Shown: in pieces, positions 1 to 11,900 of the stretch
How the letters are laid out: each line of letters opens with the position of its first letter
How positions within the stretch are numbered: the first letter of the stretch is position 1
Assembly (NCBI GenBank): GCA_028583605.1
Contig: CM053329.1
Location: 7,626,001 to 7,690,000 of the forward strand
Reading direction: 5' to 3'
Origin: Dastarcus helophoroides
Taxonomy: Eukaryota; Arthropoda; Insecta; Coleoptera; Bothrideridae
Length of the DNA: 64,000 nt
Notes under the pieces: model-generated
The model's input: the letters and a program-made list of their open reading frames with translations, nothing else
The model's database searches: none
What the model was told of the DNA's origin: nothing
Program-made: the position numbers and the translations under genes

Positions 1-88
1 ATAGATATTAAAGTTTATGCCAAGTTCTTTTAAATTTCTAATAAGTAAATAGGATATTTCGCCCGTAGCGCCAATAATTAGGGACAGT
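1..88 (-). pseudogene. LINE ORF2 C-terminal fragment, distal part
   Basis: On the minus strand this stretch reads as a short open frame including IIGATGEISYLL, typical of the extreme C-terminal segment of insect non-LTR retrotransposon ORF2 proteins. The upstream part of the same segment is at 1817-2012. The two halves are separated by the hAT element at 97-1816, so this is one retrotransposon fragment split by a later insertion. The clade is not certain. The fragment continues off the left edge. Confidence 0.6.
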
Positions 89-239
89 ATGATAACTAAA
101 GGCCGGAAGTTTAAGCACTAAAAATGTTTAAAATAAGCGCTTATATTAGCACTAAAAAATAGGCATTTTAAGGACTAAAAACAATATTCTAAGCATTTAT
201 TTCCAAATAATATATCTACATATATACATTTTTCCAACA

Positions 240-575
240 TTACTCCTCATCAACATTATTATCATTTATATTACAAGTGATTACTAAATATCGCTTTAGG
301 TTTTCTAAGCTAAAAATGTTTCGTCTGTTCGAAATAACATATTTCAATTTAGAAAATGTTCTTAACTCTACAAATATAATAGCTGCATACTTAAAACATA
401 CAATTTTGTCCACTAGTAATTCGACATTAGCTTTATTCCCACAAAGAATTCCTGAAATATTTTTTAAAGTTTGGTATTCAGTATTCGGCATCCAGTAACT
501 GTTGCAATTTTTGAAAATACTTATTTCCTTTATCTCCAGTAATTCCAGAATTTTTTTAATTATATCTTCAACCAC
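240..575 (-). pseudogene. hAT-like transposase remnant, C-terminal part
   Basis: A 111-codon open frame on the minus strand ends with NIFSLENLKRYLVITCN followed by an acidic tail. This resembles the C-terminal segment of the same insect hAT-like transposase family as the fragment at 781-1150. It lies in the same element and orientation, downstream of the nonsense codon, with about 200 bp of decayed sequence between. The ATG at its start is probably internal to the original protein. Confidence 0.55.
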
Positions 576-780
576 TTTAATTGAAGCTGTTAGTAATTCA
601 CCTCGTTTTTCAAAAGCTCTTATTCAGACACACAAATCTGAGTAGTTAGAAGCAATAAAACTGAGAGCATTCTTAACACTTTGTTGCTGAAGAAGTTCTT
701 TAACGATTGCTATCGTCGAGGTTGTCCACAATTTGCCTAAATGTGGTAAAATTCTCAGAATAATATACAACAGCTGAAAT

Positions 781-1150
781 CTATATACCCCATCTTGCTA
801 ATATTGGTTGTGGAGGCAAAAGTAGATCAGGAGCCATTTCTTTAAACACTTGAATTCTCGAAGGTGCTTTTAAGAAAATTTTCTTACCATTTGAAATTAG
901 CTTGTCTACATCAAGGAATGTTCGACAAATTTCTTCGGCGACTTTGTGTAAGGCATGGGCTAAGCAGGTCAAATGCATCATTTTCAGAAAAATCACTCAA
1001 GTTTTTTGCCCCCTTTTTCATGTAAGAAGCCGCATCAGATATGAATAAAAGTACGCGTACCCAAATGTTACTGTTGCCAATGCCTTGACGTATTTGAACT
1101 AATTTTCCTTGGTAGGTAGAAGGGAAGCTTTTATTTAGTGTATTTCTCAA
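781..1150 (-). pseudogene. hAT-like transposase remnant, central part
   Basis: Two overlapping minus-strand frames join into one protein. The first includes LLFISDAASYMKKGAKNLS, the second MMHLTCLAHALHKVAEEI followed by PLPPQP-type and RWG motifs. This family is widespread in insects as hAT-like transposase relatives. The frame change near 988-992 is cured by dropping one base from an A5 run (T5 on the coding strand). After the RWG motif an in-frame TAG replaces what is normally a Trp codon, so the copy is also truncated. Probably not functional. Confidence 0.6.
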
Positions 1151-1816
1151 ATAAATCTCTTATTGATTTATGTTAAACTTTCCATAAAAATATACCAGCT
1201 TCAACAAACGCAGTACATACATCCATGGAAAACAGACTAATGGTTATTTATCTCCATAAACGGTTGTAGAAGGCCTTGTTTTTTAGAATTTTTCTTTTTA
1301 ATTGCAACCTCATGAACGTTTTTTCTCCATTAAGACTTTTTTCACACAAAAGCACTTCACCATTGTTTGACAGAATGTCTTTTCTGAATTAGTGAACGAA
1401 TTTTTGTAATTTGTATTTCAATGAAAATACAACTTTAGGCATTTTTTCTGAAATTAGGTACGAAGGAATTTCCAAGGAAAACGAACGTGAAGTTACATTC
1501 ACAACATAGTAAGCAGAAAATAAGAATGATAAAATAAATACATCTCAAGAATTTAAACATACCTGTAATTGCACCCCTACTGAGATATATTGCATTGTAT
1601 TGAGCGAGGGTTAATGAGTAGAAGAAATTTTTTTAATTTTAATAAACATTCAGAAGCAAATATAATTAGAATGCAATAAAGATATGAAATCGTGAAAAAA
1701 ACCATTATTATGTTTTTATAAGCAAATATTTTCTACTATAAGCTTTTTAAGCAGAAAGCTCTCAAAATTAGCAAAAATAAGCATTTTAAGCATATTGCTT
1801 AAACTTCCGGGCTTTA

Positions 1817-2012
1817 ATGATAAATCTCTCTTGATCCCACATTTCTTTTATTTCTCTTGGTAATGGTAGGTACTTGTTTATCTTGTCTGTATATTTTCTT
1901 TGGATATTATTAGACATCGGTACCGAAAAGTCCACTAGATATGTTCTTCTTGTTTTTTTTACTGTGAGTACTAAGTCTGGCCTATTGTTATGTATTGTAA
2001 CGTCTGTGATTT
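1817..2012 (-). pseudogene. LINE ORF2 C-terminal fragment, proximal part
   Basis: About 62 codons are open on the minus strand and include RPDLVLTVKKTRRTYLVDF and NKYLPLPREIKEMWDQ. These are characteristic of the C-terminal domain that follows the reverse transcriptase in many insect non-LTR retrotransposons. The reading continues into 1-88 once the hAT element is removed. Upstream (above about 2012) the similarity fades into filler, so only a fragment is preserved. Confidence 0.65.
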
Positions 2013-2074
2013 TATCTCTATTATATTATTATTCTTATTTTATGTCTAGCCGAAACCCACGCTTTTGTCTGCGA

Positions 2075-3590
2075 AAGAACAGAAAGGATCTTGGGTCATC
2101 TTTTTGAAAATTCCGACCTTTTTAGAAGAATTCGTTTTTTATTGAAAATTTCGATATTGTCAAATATCCATTTTTTTCAAAATGTCAACTTTTCTAATTC
2201 GACTCCAAAAATTTTGACTTTTTCTCAAAATTTGGCAAATTTCAACTTTCTTCAAAATTTTGACTTTTTTTGAAAATTCCAACAATTAAAATCTGGTTTT
2301 TGGAACATCTTAATTTTTTTGAAAAATTTTACTTTTCCTGATACTTATTTTTTCCCTTTATCAAAAATTTCAGCTTTTTCAAAATTTCAATTTTTTAAAT
2401 ATTTTGACGTTATATCGAAGATTTAAATTTTTTTGAAACTTTTAGCTTTTTACAAATATCTGGCCGTATTCTTGCAAGGTTGGACCTTTTTACGAAATTA
2501 CCACCTCGTTATTAAAAATTTTATATCTTTTTCAATTTTGACTCCCAATCTCGACTGTTTTGCAACTCCGACTTTATCAATATAATTCAATTATTTTTTG
2601 AAAACTTTGACTTCAACTGGAAATCATTGATTTTTTTTAATTTGGCATTTTTCAAGATTTGGGCTTTTGCTCAAAATTTAGACTTTTTTTAATATTTCGT
2701 TTTATATTTTGAACATTTCGAATTTCAAATTTTCAGTTTTTTCAAATTTTGATTATTTCGAAATTTTGACTTATTTTGACAATTTCAATTCTTTCACAAT
2801 TTCGCCTTTTTTCATTTTTTTTTTATTCAAATCACTCTGACTTAAATTACTAAATTAAAACTTTTTTCAAGATTCTTTAAAAACTTTTACCTTTTTTCAA
2901 AAGACTGACTTACTATTTCGACCTCTGTTCAAAATTTTGACTCATTTCACAAATGTTCACTTTTTTTGAAAATTTCGACTTTTTCCAGAAGTTTCAACTA
3001 TAAGATATGTAGTGGATTGAACTTTTATTTCAAATATTCAACCTTTTTGGAAATTTTCTACTTTTTTAAAAAGTTGGTTTTGTTCGGCACATGTTCTTGT
3101 GGAATTCTCAAGAAGAGAGAAATCTCTCTACCTGCATTTCCCGCTCCCACCAAAGGGTGCCTGCCTGCCTGGTCAACCCTCGACATTATACACATTCGGA
3201 AAGAGACCGTAAAATAAAAACCACATTTTCGTTGAGAGCAAGAAACAAGCTTATTATTTCTTCTGGTCCTTCGAGTAAAATAAAGTCACATAACAGTTTT
3301 TCAAAGTTTGAGAAATTCGACCTTTCAGCCAGTTATTTTTTGAGATTTTTTAAAATTTAAACTTTTTTTTAAAATTTCGTCTTACTTCGAACTTTTCGAT
3401 TTTTTTAAAAAATTCGGCTGATGCTGAAAATTTCGAATTTTTTTTAAGAATCTGACCTTCTAAATTGCCAATTTTTAGTGTCGAACAAATTGTATAAAAC
3501 GAATTCAAGAATTAACAAAGTTTTGATTTTAAAGCTTTCTTTTTAAAAAGCAGTATTCTCAAGTTTAAACTAAAAAGTCCTTTAGAAGAA
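2075..3590 (+). repeat. Filler-type long repeat, copy 1
   Basis: AT-rich sequence built from TTTTTGAAAATTTCGAC-like words. Its left edge (GGATCTTGGGTC near 2096) matches the left edge of the block at 26733 (GGATTCTTGGGTC). Its right part (about 3440-3590: TTTTAAGAATCTGACC, a TATAAAACGA motif, then AAGTTTAAACTAAAAAG) matches 28875-29000 in the same order. The two blocks are therefore copies of one long repeat in the same orientation. This copy is interrupted by an LTR-like insertion at 3081-3295. Confidence 0.6.
3081..3295. mobile_element. Candidate short solo LTR
   Basis: A 215-bp non-filler island begins TGTTCGGCAC and ends CACATAACA, that is TG...CA. It is flanked by GTTT on both sides (3077-3080 and 3296-3299). 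It contains AATAAA close to the end. The homologous filler copy at 26.7-29 kb lacks it, which supports a discrete insertion. A 4-bp TSD and TG...CA ends fit a solo LTR of the Ty3/gypsy or BEL type. No internal region is present. Confidence 0.5.
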
Positions 3591-3595
3591 TTTTC

Positions 3596-4240
3596 AAATT
3601 CCAAATCTAAAGAGGAAGTTTAAAAAAAGCACACGTTCTAGTAAAAGTGCAAAATTCTATTAAAAACTGTGAGTTTTAACACAACTTCATATTTAGAGAA
3701 AAACTTTCGATAGAATTAAAAATGTATAAAAATAAAATTTAAATATTAACACTAGATATTGAGAAAATATCAGAATTTGCAGAAAAACTTAAAATTCATA
3801 AAAAAATTTAAAAGGTTCAATGTAAAACTTCGAATTTTTTTATTGAATATTTCTAGAAGAGGCAAAATTAGAAAATTAGAGACTATAAGTCGAAGTTTTG
3901 AGGAAAACTCTTCTTATAAATTTACCTTTTCTTTCGGTTTTCATCTTGACTGAAAATTTTGACTTTTATTCGAAAAACTTCGAAAATAAAACTCAAAATT
4001 TAAAAAAACGAAATTTCAAGGTTTAGTTCGGATTTTTACGAAAACAATGAGCATTTCGAAGAAAATGTAGTAAAAAAATCCAATTTAATCACGAAGTATT
4101 GACAAATCAGAACAGAAGCATAAATTCAAGTTTAAGTTAGTTTGGCCTCTACTTAGAATGTAGCTCCAGATTTTACTAAATGTCTTCTATCAATATTATT
4201 TATCCAAAGTAAAATGCAAGGATCAAATGAAAAGACTTAC
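3596..4240. repeat. AT-rich intron filler, PRKDC
   Basis: Degenerate filler with both TTTCGA and its complement, and no coding signal. It ends at the splice donor of PRKDC exon 10 (GTAAGT on the minus strand, from 4240 downward). The intron continues beyond the left edge of the window. Confidence 0.5.
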
Positions 4241-5908
4241 CTGCGCTAAAACTTGCAATGGTTTCAAAACAGCTGACAGAGGAATCTGCACATCGGGTAA
4301 ATCACCCGTACGATACTTCCTATAAATCACTACTTTCCTTTCTCGTTCCTTCACCATATCCAGACGTTTCTCATGCTTCACTACCTTCTTTTCAATCTCA
4401 ATGTTGGCAAATTTCTGGGAAATTCTATTTCTATTCTTTAAAAACGGACGCGAGATACGATACTTCTGAGATATTTGAACGTCATTTGGGTTTATAAACG
4501 CTGAACTAACCCCGCTATAGCTCGGAGTTGCCACAAGACTGGTTTCCAAACTGACTATTTGCGATATTTGGGATATTTGGGACGCTTTGATCGATTGCGT
4601 TGGTGCAGCAGTTGCATCGCCCTGAGTTTGCCTCAAGTAGTTAAATTGGTTATCTCTGGGATAAAAGTCGGAAGCAGACTGGCTACTGAGTGTATCAGCA
4701 AACATGGGAACAACTGATGGGTTTTGTATGCGCCAGTTGGTCTGAAGATGGTAATCTTCAAAATCGCAGTCTTCAAGAGGGTGGTCAAAAATTTTCTTTT
4801 CGAAATCCTCACTTTGTTCCAGGCGACTCAGCAGCAAGAATGATAAATAGCTTAGGAATGAATCCTCTGAATTGGTTTTATACATCTGACTTAGAACGAA
4901 TGCGAATCTGGATGATATGGAATCGGGTACTTCTTCAAACTCGCACCAAAAATCATATATTTTATTCCGAAGCTCTAAATTGTTATCTGATAAGCCATCT
5001 ATCAGGGCACTTTTGCAAATATTCGAAACATTTTCATACCCTGCCTTTGCGCTGGTAATGAATATGTCATAAGCTCTACTTCTGCAAATGGTGTGTTGAC
5101 TTTGCACCAATTTCACAATAGACTGCATCAATAAGATAAAACTATGAGTATTTGAAAGTGCATTTAAATTCTTATTAATTATTTCCAGAGTTATTACTTG
5201 AATATCCATGTTATCATGTTCAATAAAGTGTCTCCAATTTTGGAGTTTAAAATCACTGATATTTTCCATTGAGTTGTTAGCTGCTAATATAACTTTCAGG
5301 TAAACAATTTGTAATCCCACAGGACAAGTGGTTAATCTGCTTAAGAGTCGTATGATATCATACTCCGATAGAAATTCTGGATAATGTAGTACTATTGCCT
5401 CCAAAAAGTGTCCATACTTCTCAGGATCCTGTAGATCCCTCAAAAATGAAGTTAATTTGTCTTTATATACGTTAAGACTCGTTTCGTCATTACTTAAAAG
5501 ATGTAGAAGTAAACCAATGGTTTCTGCACATGGTTTATAGATGGACTTCGTGGCAGTTTTAAGTATTTCAATCAAGTAGGTGAAATAAGGGTTTAGATCA
5601 GATTCGAGGCAGGGGAGTCTTCCGTTGGCCAATAAAATGGCAGAAAGATGGATTCCAACCTCTATTTCGCGCCAGTTCTGGCTTGAGGACACTTGAGATA
5701 TTTTACTGGCAATTAATTCGTATGGAATAGTCAAGACACTTTTCCAAGATTCAACCAACAATTTTATCAGCTCCAAGTGATATTTAAATATATCTCTTCT
5801 ATCATTATCTATCTTCTTAAATAAAAACAGGAGCAATCGTGAAGCCAACGCTTTTTCTTCTTTGGATTGGGGTATGGTTTTTGCAGACCATTGCCCAAGG
5901 ATGGCGAT
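4241..5908 (-). CDS. PRKDC: PRKDC exon 10
   Basis: A 556-codon uninterrupted exon. It begins IAILGQWSAK and includes YHLELIKLLVESWK, DNNLELRNKIYDFW, FDHPLEDCDFEDYHLQTNWR (the family's conserved MFDHPLSECEFQEY region), and VVIYRKYRTGDLPDVQIPLS near the end. Between lies a low-complexity QIS/SQ-rich stretch where vertebrate DNA-PKcs has its regulatory phosphorylation cluster; several TQ and SQ pairs are visible here. The donor is CAG|GTAAGT at 4240. The next exon, beginning the FAT domain, lies outside the window. Confidence 0.9.
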
Positions 5909-8900
5909 CTGTCAAGTAACGAATTAATGATGGATTTAAAATATGTTGAGTACACTTACAATTTCTGAGACAAAATAATTAATATCAGCGCCTGCTATTT
6001 CATCGTCCAAAAATTTCAGTAGCGGTTGAAGGAACGGTTTAGCATAATAAGTAAATATTTTCGATGAGTTTAAAATTAAACGGACTAGAAATATTTTTAC
6101 ATTTTTGTGGGTGTTGTCCTTTAGTAGTAGATCTCTTAGACCTAAAAAATTGTTTAATATCAGTTCAAAGGAAATTTACGCATGTATATTCGCAATTTTC
6201 CAAACATATTTTAGGTTTTAACATAAACAGAAATCCAAGATCATTATTTTTTTTAGTATCTCGGAAGATGATAGCTTGGCTATCGAAACGCGTTAGAGCA
6301 ATATTTGTTGCGTTTTTTTAATCTTTATTTGTTTCAGGGAATAAGATTTGTGTTTCAATTTTCGAAGATAATTAGATATGACAAAAAAATGCCATTTTTT
6401 GACCCTGAGGATTGATATCTCGTTTAGCTCAAGCGCTACGATGTTGGTTCAAGTATACCAAAGTTGCGTATTTTAGTGATGAACGATAAGCAAAAAACAA
6501 GTAAAGTTAATACTTGTTGAGTTACAATGCGGACACCTTCGGGACTGGCAAACTATGTCCGCCTAATGAAGATGTCCCTTCATATACGAAACTATATTCA
6601 AATTTTGTTTGATCACTGATTATTTCTATTTCTTCAACATCATAAGAAACGTTTGTTGTCGATTGAGCATAATCGACAAGAAGTCATTATCATTTTCTAA
6701 TAATATTAGCTTGGTATCGGTGTTAATAAATTTTTCCAAATCATGGTCACCAATCAGATTTTTTTGAAAATTCTGACTTTTGGAAAATCTGGATTTGAAA
6801 GTTTCGTCTTTCTTCAAAATGCTGACTTTATCTCATAAATTTGACCTTCTTGAAAATTTCGACCATCTCTAAATATTTCACTTTTTTGAAAATAATTTTT
6901 GAAAATTCCCACCTTTCAATTTCAATTTCTTTTTAACTATTCTACTTTTATTTGAAAATTTTAAATTTATTTGAACATTATCCGACTTTTTTGAAGATTT
7001 TCTCTCTTTTTAAAATCTTCGACACTTTTCGACTTCTTTCAAAATTTCGTTACACGTGATTTGAAAATTTAAACTCTTTCAAAATGTCGACTTTTTTCAG
7101 AACTTTAAAATTTTCCAAGTTTTAACTTCTCCGGAAAATGTTGACTCTTGAAGATTTCAAACCGTTATGAATATTTCGACTTTTTTACATATTTCCACCT
7201 TTTTTTTCGAATTTCGAATATTTTTGAAAATTCAGACCCGTTTAGATTTCAATGTTTTTGAAGAAATCTACTCTTATGGAAATTTGGAAGATTTTATCCC
7301 TTTTTAAAAACTTCCAACACTTTTCTACTTTTTTCAATATTTTCACTTGGGTATCTGAAAATCCCAGCTCTCAAAATTTCGACTTTTTTCAAAATTTTCA
7401 ATTTTTTTAAATTTTGATTCTTTATTTCAATTTTTTTTAAAGAATTTCGTTTTTTTTGGAAATTTCAAATTTATTTAAACAGTTTCCCCTTTTCCAAAGA
7501 TTTTGTCTCTTTTTGAAAATTTCGACACTTTTCCACTTTTTTCAGAATTTTGACCTAAGCGTTAGAAAATTTCAACTCTCAAAATTTCGACTTTTTTCAA
7601 CATTTTGAATTTTTTTCTCAATTTTGACATTTTCTCTAAATTTTCATGCAAAATTCTACTTTTTTTGAAAATTTCGATTTTATTAAAAATTTTGACTGAA
7701 AATTTAAAACGTTGATTTTTTCGCAATTCAAAATTTTTTATAAATTTATACTTAGTATTCTGACTTTTTTACAAATCAGACTTTTTCTTAAAATTTCCAT
7801 TATTTTTTTAATTGGCCTATAGAAAAATTCGATTTTTTAAAAAATCCTACCCGTTCGAATATTTCGTTTTTTTTTTAAATTCCGACTTTCTTTTTCATTT
7901 GAATTTTTTCAAAAACTTAAGAATTTAGAATTTATTTGAAAAATTTTCTGACTATTTTAAAGATTTCTTTTTTGAAAATCTCGACGTATTTTCACTTTTT
8001 TCTGTCAAAACTCTGACTTAGTTATTTAAAAATTTTGAATTTTTTCTAAATTTTGACTTTTTTAGAATTTTGATTTTTTTAAAATTTCAACCCATACTAA
8101 GTATTTCGTTTTTTTTTTCAATTCCTACTTTGTTCAAATTCCGAATATTTTTGACAGACCCCTGTCTAATGCACTCTTTTTAATTACACTTTTTTAAATT
8201 TTTAATTGATTTGAATCTTTTCTGACTTTTTTAAAGGTTTTGTCTCATGTGGAAAATTCCGATACTTTTCCCCTTTTTTAAAAATTCTGAGGTAGATATT
8301 TGAAAATTTTAACTCTTTCAAATTTTTAAAATTTTGAATATTTTCAGTTTTAAACTTTTTGGAAAATATCGCTTTTTTAAAAATTGACTTTTAGGAAATT
8401 TCAATTTTTTGTTTTTTGAACATTTCCATCTTTTTTTTTAATCTCTCCTTTTTTTAAAACAGACTTTTTTCTAAACTTGGACTTTTTATAAATTTCGATT
8501 GTTTTACAAACTCCATACTATTCTCGAAATTTCGACTTAAATCTGACTCCGAAAATTAGCTTTCTTTGAAAATATCGATTTTTCAAATTTTCTCGTTTGA
8601 TCTTGATTGAAAATTTTAAACTTTTTTTAAGAATTTTTCTCTTTTGACACGATTTTCTTTTAATATTAACTTTTTGAAAATATCGTTTTTTTTTAGAATT
8701 GCGTTTTTTTGCGAATCTCGACTTTTAAAAATCGATTTCTTTTAAAATTTTGACTTTTTAACAAAATTCATACTTTATCTTGGCATTTCGACTTTTGAAA
8801 ATTATTTATTTTTAATTTGCCTATTTTCCATTTTTTGAAGTTTCGCCTTTTTTCAAAATTATGACTTATTTCAAGATCTCGACTTTTGCCTAAATTTGAC

Positions 8901-11900
8901 CTTATCTGAAAATTTAGATTTTTTTTTTAAACTAGACTTTTAAATTCGAATTTTTTTTGAAAATACTGACTTTAAAATATCCATTTTTTTGAACATTTCG
9001 ATTTTTTTGAAATTTAAATTCTTTGTAAATATCGACTTTTTTACAAAATTAATACTTTTTCTTGAAATTTCGACTTTAACTTTTCTTTCAAAAATACCAC
9101 TTTCTTAAAAATTTCTTTTTTTTTTCTAAGGTTGCCTATTTCAAAAATTCGCTTTTTTGAAAATTTAGACTTTTAAAATTTTGTTTTTTTTAAGATTTTG
9201 ACTTTTCTCGAAATTTGACCTTTCTAAAATATTTGAAAATGACCATTCATCATTCGACTTTTTTGAGAATATTGATTTTTTGTAAAATTCGACATCTTTG
9301 AGAAATTTTAAATTTTCTGAATAGTTCAATTTATGAAAATTTTCCCTCATTTTAAAATTTTCCACTGCACTAGAATCTCTGTTATCCGAATCACGACTGT
9401 CCGAAACTCCTTTTATCCGAATGAGATCACGTAAAATTTCTCAGTTTTAATCGAAACAGTTCGAGAAATCCACCGCGTCATCCAAAATATTATAAGCTGA
9501 TGATCGACTATCGCTGAGTGCGTTAAAATGGAATAGGCTGCTAAAGCTGTTTTCAGATTTTTTTTCTATCGTTTATCCTTTTCTTATAGTAGAGCTGACA
9601 TCAAGTTTTATCGAAAATTTGGATTATACAAATTTAGATGGCTCCAGATTATTTCGGATAACAGAGGTTCTTCTGTATTTTTAAAATTAATAAAAAAATG
9701 TCTTTTTTAAATTTAGACTTTTTCTGAGACATTGATTTGTAAATTTAACTTTTCTTTGAAAATGTCTGTTTTATTAAATGTGTCTTTGAAAAATTTCACC
9801 TTTTTGAATCTCGATATTTTAAAAGTCCCAATTTTTTCAAATTTAATCTTTTTTTAAAAATTTGTATTTGCTTTCAAAAATTTTTGGTCTTAAGTCGTTT
9901 TAAATTTTTATTTCTTTGTAGATTTCAACTTTCAAAATTTTGACTTTTTAAAAATTTTTACTTAATTGAAAATTCTACTTTTTTTAAGTAATTGTTTCTC
10001 TCTAAATTTTGACGTTTTTGTAAATTTTAACTTTATTTCCAAAATTCTATTTTCTGCGCAAAAAGTCAATCTTTCCAAAAATTTCTCTTTTTCTAACTTT
10101 AACTTTTTGAAAATTTAGACTTTTTTCAAAATTTCGTCTTTGAAAACGTCCACTTTCGACGTTTTTAAAAGTTTGAGTTTTTTTAAAAGATTCTAACTTT
10201 TTTTTAGAATTTTGGTTTTTCTTGAAATTTCGACTTTTGTTTGTAACTTTTTTTCCTAAAATTACTTAAATTTGAAATTATTTACAAATTATATGTTTTT
10301 TTTTAATTTCCATATTTCTCTAAACATTTCCAGGTTTACTCTCATATCATTTCACCCTGATCCTAAAATTTTGATTGCAAAACAGAAATTTTGGCAACCA
10401 AAATTTTGATTTTTTTTTAAATTTGACATTTGCTTTAAATTGTGATGTTGATCTCGAAATTACGATTCTCTTCTAAATTTTTGCATTTTAGATTCACATA
10501 TGACATATTATTAAATTTTGACTGCTTCTCGAGACTTACAACTTTCCTATAAAATTCCAAGTTTCAAATTTAAATTCTTCGGGTAAAATTTGTATTCGGA
10601 ATTTTAGGAAACTTTTAACTTTCAAATTTCGGTTTTGCTAAACATTTCAATTGATTTCTGAAAAATTAGAGGTTAAACTTGACATCTTTTTAATTCTTCG
10701 AAATATAAATCTACTCTTGAACTGTTCTACGGATATTTCAAAATTTTAACCTCGAACATTTTTCTAAATTTCGATTGTTTTCAGTTAACTTGAAATGAAT
10801 ATTTCGCAAAATGTCTGTTTACCTAGAAATGTTGACTTTTCCTTCCAAATATCCAATTAAAGCTTTAAATATTTCGGATTTTGTTCCTAACGTATCTTTT
10901 TTAAAATCAAAATTTTAAGATTTTTCAAATCATCTTTTTCTCGGAATTGCAATGTTTTTTTTTCCAAAAAACCGAATTTAAATTTAACATTTTTACTGCA
11001 TTTTTCCTAAGAGGAACTTTAAGAATCTTGACTTTAAATTCTATATTTCGAAAAATGAAATTTTAATTTCTTTCAAGAGCTTTAGACTTTAAAATTAATA
11101 TAATAACATTTTTTTCAGCATTCAACATTTTATCGAATAAATTATTTGATTCCAGTGCACTTGCCAATTCAATCTAAATTTTACGCTCGCTCCTTCTTTT
11201 GCCATATTTACGAAACCTTGACAAGAACGTGAACGAATTTTTAAGACTTCAATTGAAAAAAATAGTATGTATACTTAAAATTATGAATCAAGAGTCTGTT
11301 CTTCTCTGCTAACTTTGAATGGACGACGTTTTGTTGTCAACCTCAGTCTTCTTAATAAAATATCAATGTTTAATATCTTTACATCGATATTTTGTTAGCA
11401 TCGATGTTTTGTTAGCATCGAAGAATATCGTTCATCTCTAGGTCACATTTAATGAGAAAATACTTCGAACAAAATTGTAGGGATTTATGTATTTTGCTGA
11501 GTGTTGTGATTAAAATTTAATTTAAAAAAATGCACTTACCAACAGCCCAAGAAGGATAATATCACGGGACCTTCATCCTCTGGAAGAGCAAAAATTTCAT
11601 TTCCAAGCATATGATTTAACAATGCACAGATGACGGGCATGCATTCGTGATTATTAAGATCATCTTCATCCATTTCAACTTCACTAGGCAGGACATTTCC
11701 ATCATTTGCTTTTTTCGTATGATCCACCTGGCTCAGATCTAGGTTTCGCATAAGCAAAATCATATTTGGTAACATCCTCGCTTAAAGAACTGTTAAACAA
11801 TCCTTTGAGACTCTAAATACTTGACACTGCTGATATTTTTTTCCATTCTGACTTCATCTCGAATTCCAATAATAGGTTTTTCTTCTTTTCGGAAGATTAT

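Larger units (their letters stand above)
97..1816 (-). mobile_element. hAT-like DNA transposon, degenerate
   Basis: Terminal inverted repeats of about 21 bp lie at 97-117 and 1796-1816 (core CCGGAAGTTTAAGCA perfect, one mismatch near the tip). The tips read TAAAG, matching the hAT pattern YARNG. The flanks are an 8-bp target-site duplication, ATGATAAC at 89-96 and ATGATAAA at 1817-1824 (7 of 8), which fits the hAT target nTnnnnAn. The interior carries minus-strand transposase-like remnants at 781-1150 and 240-575. The element sits inside a LINE fragment. Confidence 0.8.

Noticed and set aside
4690..5058. 122-codon plus-strand open frame
   Set aside because: It lies entirely antisense to PRKDC exon 10, whose minus-strand frame is conserved.
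6771..9367. CRISPR array or classical satellite
   Set aside because: Unit length and spacing are irregular, there are no conserved spacers, and the setting is an animal intron.
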